Of a stretch of DNA of 64,000 nt, positions 59,406-64,000 are shown piece after piece. Under the pieces are notes generated by a model. It was not told the DNA's origin, made no database searches, and was given only the letters and a program-made list of their open reading frames with translations. A program made the position numbers and the translations under genes. The stretch is taken from NCBI GenBank assembly GCA_023974075.1, contig CM043807.1, positions 9,415,676 through 9,479,675 on the forward strand. The letters run 5' to 3'. Origin of the DNA: Chaenocephalus aceratus. Lineage: Eukaryota; Chordata; Actinopteri; Perciformes; Channichthyidae. The stretch's first letter is position 1, and the number at the start of each line of letters is the position of its first letter.

Positions 59406-61338
59406 CTTTAATATCCATAAGTCCAAGAGTTTAACAGACCTGGTAACATTAGCCATGTCAACTTTGACACTGACATATCGTACACGCGGTTCCATCACGT
59501 TGAAGCTTGCCGGTAGGCGTGTCTGGCGCACGACCAACAACCTATCAAATTAATCTCCCGCCCCGGACACAGAAGCACGCGGTTTGATTGGCTAGCGCTT
59601 GTACTGGCATATGATTTGATTGGCTGGCGCTTTCGTCAACGCTTGAAAAGTTGAACTTTTCTCAACTTTCACCACGAGCAACGGAGGCAAAGCGAAGCAA
59701 CGGAACCACAATTCAGTTCGGCAAAGCGTCACGTCACCCCATTCAAAGTGAATGGGAAGCGTCTCCGTTGAAGCATTATTTTGTATCCGTTCGGAAAGGA
59801 TGGAAGTAATCAGAAATTAAACATGAGTGGGTTTATAAGTAGCCTATCCATCGCCAATTTGTTCGAGAATTTCATCCATCATTTCACATTTTTACAAGGA
59901 ACTCAGCAAAATGACTGTAAAAGGACAAATCAATTACGAACAATGATAAAAGTCACTCTGAATATGGCGAGAAAAACAGGATGACTAATGTCTGATGTGT
60001 GGTTCCCAGCCTCAACAAAGTCAAAGGCCACCAACCCTCAAAGAAAAAAACCTACTCTGCAAGTTACAGATGAATGGCACAATGTTGAATGTGCAATAAA
60101 TGTGCAATCTCTTCTTACGTTTATCCCAGGGTCTCATCTAATTTTCCAACAATTCCATCGCATGTATAAATCAATAGTGAAATCATTAAGAAACAGTACC
60201 TTCTGTATTATTGGTAACTGTCATAGAAGTGGAATTATACAACAATACTAAACCTAAACATCACAATATCATAACAAGTTATCCACCAACTGTCAAATGA
60301 ATTTCATGCATTTTTGCTTTATTTTGCAAAAAACAATTAAGTAAAATAACTCAGATAAAGGATTTTTTTTAAAACCAGGCGCCACCTGAAAAAGCTATGG
60401 ATTTTGTTCTAAAAATGCACACATATTTACAGAGATGTTGATTCTAAAATCAGCAGCACTGGCCACTTCCCATTATAGGAAGTGATTCGATTGATTTTGA
60501 AGTATATTGCCTAATGTTATCATGTCAATAACATTGCCGGTCCTTTTTTTTTTTTTTTTACACTTTTACAACCAATAAAGACTTTGAGATCCAAAGTAAC
60601 TGTAAGGGGAAGGTCGCACATTTCTGTTGAATACTGCTTTTATTATAAAGGCCTACTTTGGCCATCAGAAGACAAAATAAAATGGGGAAAAAAAAGGTCT
60701 AAATCTATCTAGGTCGCCCCTCAAATATTAGCCAAGCATGGGAAACAGTTGTTTCCATGTTTTGTTAATCCATGGATTTATGTTCTAATATAACTCATAA
60801 CTTGGCATTACTTTGAGTAAATTAAACAAGTCAAAGTTGAGTACACACAAAAGTATTAGGAAAACAGTGACAAAAGCCAATGTCTGCGTCTCGACTAATG
60901 GAAACGACGTAAGAGCATAAGGCCACAAATTGAAGGAAAAGTGATTAAGCAAATGACAAAATGTCTGTTTCCCAGACTGCACTCTGCACAATTTAAGTCT
61001 GGCTTCACACACAAACACTTCCAGTAACAGAGGTAACCCAACCTCAACAAATATATATTTTAGGCAGTTTTTTTTTATTTAAAAGCACAAATGTGAAGTG
61101 AAATGAGAGCTGTTTTCATTCAATTTGAAGGGTTTGACACTTCTTTGGCCCGAAATGATCAGGGAAAGCATGGACATAGGGTTGTTTATTTGGAGAAGCT
61201 ATTATATTTCAAATGAATTAAATCAAACCAAAGGTAAGGTGTTGCCTATAGAGTGGACAAATCAGATTGCAGTGCATGTGGAGAGAAGAAAAAAATAATT
61301 GTTAGGAACCTTAACGAGCCACCTGTGCTGAATGGGCC
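59406..61338. other. Intergenic sequence, nothing recognised
   Basis: Contains T homopolymers near 60546 and GCGAAGCAACGG-type motifs at 59680-59770 that may belong to an undefined repeat. No gene. Confidence 0.3.
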
Positions 61339-62573
61339 TTAAAGGTCACCTATTGTGCAAAATCCACTTGTTCATGTATTTTATAGATAAACTTGTGTCC
61401 CCTCACAAGTTTCAGGAAAAAATATTTGCTCACTTTTTGTCCTGATCCATTTATATAAAAACCTGTCTGAAAATGAGCTGATCAGATTTTGGCCACTTTA
61501 TGATGTCATAACGATTTTTTGGCTTGTGTAACCATTAGCCAATCACCAACCAAGGTAACCCCCCCCCCCCCACCTTATCACCTGAATCTCCTCCTAGAGC
61601 ACCATTGTGTTCTTTATAACCAAATATCTCTCAGAGGTAGTGCTGCGTACCGGTACGCCGAACCGGTACTGGACTTGTAAAAAGTTTCGGTTCAAGTCCG
61701 GTTAAAACCGGAACGTCGGGAACCGGTACTTGGACTCGCAAAAAAACTAGCAGTTACGTATATTCTCCTTTTTGTTCTAAACCATCTAAAACCTTCCATA
61801 GATCGAGAAATTTGCGCTGAGAAAAGACGAAAAACATTTACTGAACTCACGAAGTCTCGCAAAATATCGCAACTGCTCGCGAGATCTGTGTGACTTCAAG
61901 GGAAGCTAGCGATGTGATTGGCTTAGACATAGTGGACAGCGTGGTCGAGTAGTAGTCACTACAGTGTATACTGTATAGTAGGTGTGTAACAGTGTAATGC
62001 GTATAGTCTACTCTACACTCTACCTTTCAGCAACGTTTTAGGGATTTAGGCTCAGTCAGCTCAGGGACTGTTTGGTTACTTTAGTTTGGTAAATGAAATA
62101 AATATTTGAACTTTGTAGTAGTTCACTGTAGTTGCTGTCATAAGTCATTTGTAGACTAAGTGGCAAAAAGTTTTTTTTTACATTTGTACTTTGTAGAGAA
62201 ATGTAGACACAAGTTGGAAGGGAGCACAATAAACCTGACGAGTTTGAATTTGAGTTGATTATGAGTTTATTTTCAATTGATAATTAGCTCACAATAAGTT
62301 CACTTTAGTTACTCACACAACTTGACACAAGCCATGGGTTCAGGACCTGAACCTGAATGTGAGTCCAGGTACGCAGCACTACTCAGAGGGCGTGGGGAGT
62401 GGCTCCTTATTTTCATCTAAAGTAAAATACAGAGAATCAGAACTTTTGGAACAGGGCTGTAACAGAGGGGTTTATGGGATGCTACAATGGATGATCTGTT
62501 TGGTATTTCAAGCAAAACACTTCAGAGACATGTTTTGTATCTGAGACCTATCATTTATTGATGAAAAACAATA
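61339..62573. mobile_element. Second AAAGGTCACC-type MITE, split by another hAT
   Basis: The left end is TTAAAGGTCACCTATTGTGC. The host sequence continues after 62389 with AGAGGGGTTTATGGGATG and ACTTCAGAGACATGTTTTGT. The right end is lost where the L2-type LINE tail begins at 62574. Confidence 0.6.
61630..62389. mobile_element. Nested non-autonomous hAT (61638-62381) with perfect 8-bp duplication
   Basis: CTCAGAGG at 61630-61637 is repeated at 62382-62389. The ends are TAGTGCTGCGTACC and its exact reverse complement with one difference in the 13th base region. CCGGTAC/GGTACC motifs cluster inside the left end. No transposase frame. Confidence 0.9.
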
Positions 62574-62829
62574 GGCAAGGCAAGGCAAGGCAAGGCAAGG
62601 CAAGGCAAGGCAAGGCAAGGCAAGGCAAGGCAAGGCAAGGCAAGGCAAGGCAAGGCAAGGCAAGGCAAGGCAAGGCAAGGCAAGGCAAGGCAAGGCAAGG
62701 CAAGGCAAGGCAAGGCAAGGCAAGGCAAGGCAAGGCAAGGCAAGGCAAGGCAAGGCAAGGCAAGGCAAGGCAAGGCAAGGCAAGGCAAGGCAAGGCAAGG
62801 CAAGGCAAGGCATGGCAAGGCAAGGCAAG
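62574..62829. repeat. (GGCAA)51 array forming the 3' tail of an L2-type LINE
   Basis: 256 bases of GGCAA with a single substitution near 62813. It directly abuts the LINE 3' end, whose last bases on the - strand are TATATAAATAAACTTGCC, so the array is the LINE's terminal repeat rather than an independent microsatellite. Confidence 0.93.
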
Positions 62830-64000
62830 TTTATTTATATAGCACCTTTCAACACAAGGCAATTCAAGGTGCTTTACAAAAATGAAAGACATTCAGACAA
62901 AGGCATTTAAAAATAGTAAAAGATAATAAAAGAAACATTAAAAGAAAAAATACATGAATAAAAAGTACATGAATAAAAAGTTACAGTGCATTAAGATATG
63001 AATAGTTCACACAGAAGTTCCACTTTACTGATGAACACAACGGCTCAGTTTCAATTAAAATGAAATGCAGCGACAAAAAGATAAGTATTCAGCCTGGATT
63101 TAAAAGTAGTAAGAGTTGTAGCGGACCTGCAGGTTTCTGGGAGTTTGTTCCAGATATTTGGAGCATAATAACTGAACGCTGCTTCTCCATGTTTAGTTCT
63201 GACTCTGGGGACAGAAAGCTGACCAGTCCCTGAAGACCTGAGAGATCTGGATGGTTCATCATTTAGCAGAAGATCAGAAATGTATTTTGGGCCTAAACCA
63301 TTCAGTACTTTATAAACCAGCAGCAGTATTTTTGAAATATATTCTTTGACACACAGGAAGCCAGTGTAAAGACTTAAGAACAGGAGTGATGTGATCCACT
63401 TTCTTAGTGTTAGTGAGGACTCGAGCAGCAGCGTTTTGAATCAGCTGCAGCTTTCCAATAGATTTTTTAGTGAGACCTGTAAAGACACCATTACAGTAGT
63501 CAGGTCTACTGAAGATAAAAGCATGGACAAGTTTTTCCAAATTCTGCTGTGACATTAGTCTTTTAATCCTAGATATATTCTTTAGGTGACAGTAGGCTGA
63601 TTTAGTAATTGTTTTAATGTGACTGTTGAAACTCAAGTCAGAGTCCATGACTACACCTAGATTTCTGGCTTTATCTGTTGTTTTGAACATTGCAGGCTGA
63701 AGCTCAGCGCTAACTTTGATACATTCTGCCTTGGCTCCAAAGACCATTACCTCAGTTTTTTCTTTGTTTAATTGGAGAAAGTTCTAACACATCCAGTCAT
63801 TGATTTGTTCAATGCACTTACTCAGTGTTTTAACTGGAGAATAGTCTCCTGGTGAAATGGTTATGTAAATGTATGTGTCATCCGCATAGCTATGGTAACT
63901 TATTTTGTTGTTTTTCATTATCTGAGCCAGTGGTAGCATGTAGATGTTAAAGAGAAGAGGCCCCAAGATGGAGCCTTGAGGAACCCCACATGTCATATTT
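62830..64000 (-). mobile_element. L2/Maui-type LINE, 3' part, running off the right edge
   Basis: The 3' UTR is at 62830-62880, and decayed ORF2 sequence extends to the edge. The 5' end and any target duplication lie outside the window. Confidence 0.9.
62880..64000 (-). pseudogene. Decayed L2-type reverse transcriptase ORF2
   Basis: On the - strand from the edge the frame gives [20 protein letters not shown], then [19 protein letters not shown] with the catalytic Ala-Asp-Asp. A TAG stop follows DWMC (at about 63784), where relatives have Gln, so a CAG-to-TAG change is likely. The frame continues NFLQLNKEKTEV, RNLGVVMDSDLSFNSHIK and HWLPVCQRIYFK, then is lost by a small indel near 63320. At least one nonsense and one frameshift mutation make this copy inactive. 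Confidence 0.85.

Overview
The window is nuclear DNA from a ray-finned (teleost) fish. It has vertebrate-type introns, a decorin gene with the vertebrate exon phasing, and a fish-typical mix of transposable elements: a DIRS-like tyrosine-recombinase retrotransposon, several hAT families with 8-bp target duplications, Rex3/RTE-like LINEs with a GATG tail, an L2/Maui-type LINE, long GT arrays and an interstitial TTAGGG array. No bacterial-style operons, CRISPR arrays or rRNA are visible.

Only two host protein genes can be supported, both on the + strand and both secreted small leucine-rich-repeat proteins. Positions 2-799 are the last coding exon of an ECM2-like gene, running in from the left edge. 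About 40 kb downstream, decorin (dcn) has seven coding exons between 40996 and 50690, all with consensus splice sites, joining to 367 codons. A pyrimidine-rich block at 33443-33703 followed by a strong splice donor at 33870 is the best candidate for the dcn promoter and untranslated exon 1. The two genes share the same 34-residue C-terminal cysteine ear repeat and are probably tandem relatives. Both would act in the extracellular matrix, decorin on collagen fibrils.

Layout: 1-2.3 kb ECM2-like exon and 3' UTR; 2.3-12.2 kb unique sequence with an old hAT MITE, an RT relic and a shortened LINE; 12.2-18.55 kb a hAT carrying a BED zinc-finger exon, split by a 5.3-kb DIRS element; 22-23.4 kb hAT remnants; 27.9-31.5 kb TTAA-flanked elements, one hosting a Rex3 fragment; 31.6-32.5 kb a hAT with perfect 8-bp duplication; 33.4-51.9 kb dcn; 52.4-53.5 kb another hAT; 56.2-57.0 kb a Rex3 copy with an internal deletion; 57.8-62.6 kb two related MITEs, each split by a different hAT; 62.6-64 kb an L2-type LINE on the - strand with a 256-bp CAAGG tail.

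The most unusual structures are the complete DIRS terminal/internal complementary architecture nested in a hAT, a 248-bp LINE-tail insertion at 39695-39942 with inverted arms and a perfect 12-bp duplication, and two hAT deletion derivatives that both keep a BED-finger-only reading frame. I saw no clearly undescribed gene system; the novelty here lies in mobile-element structure and the dcn locus arrangement.
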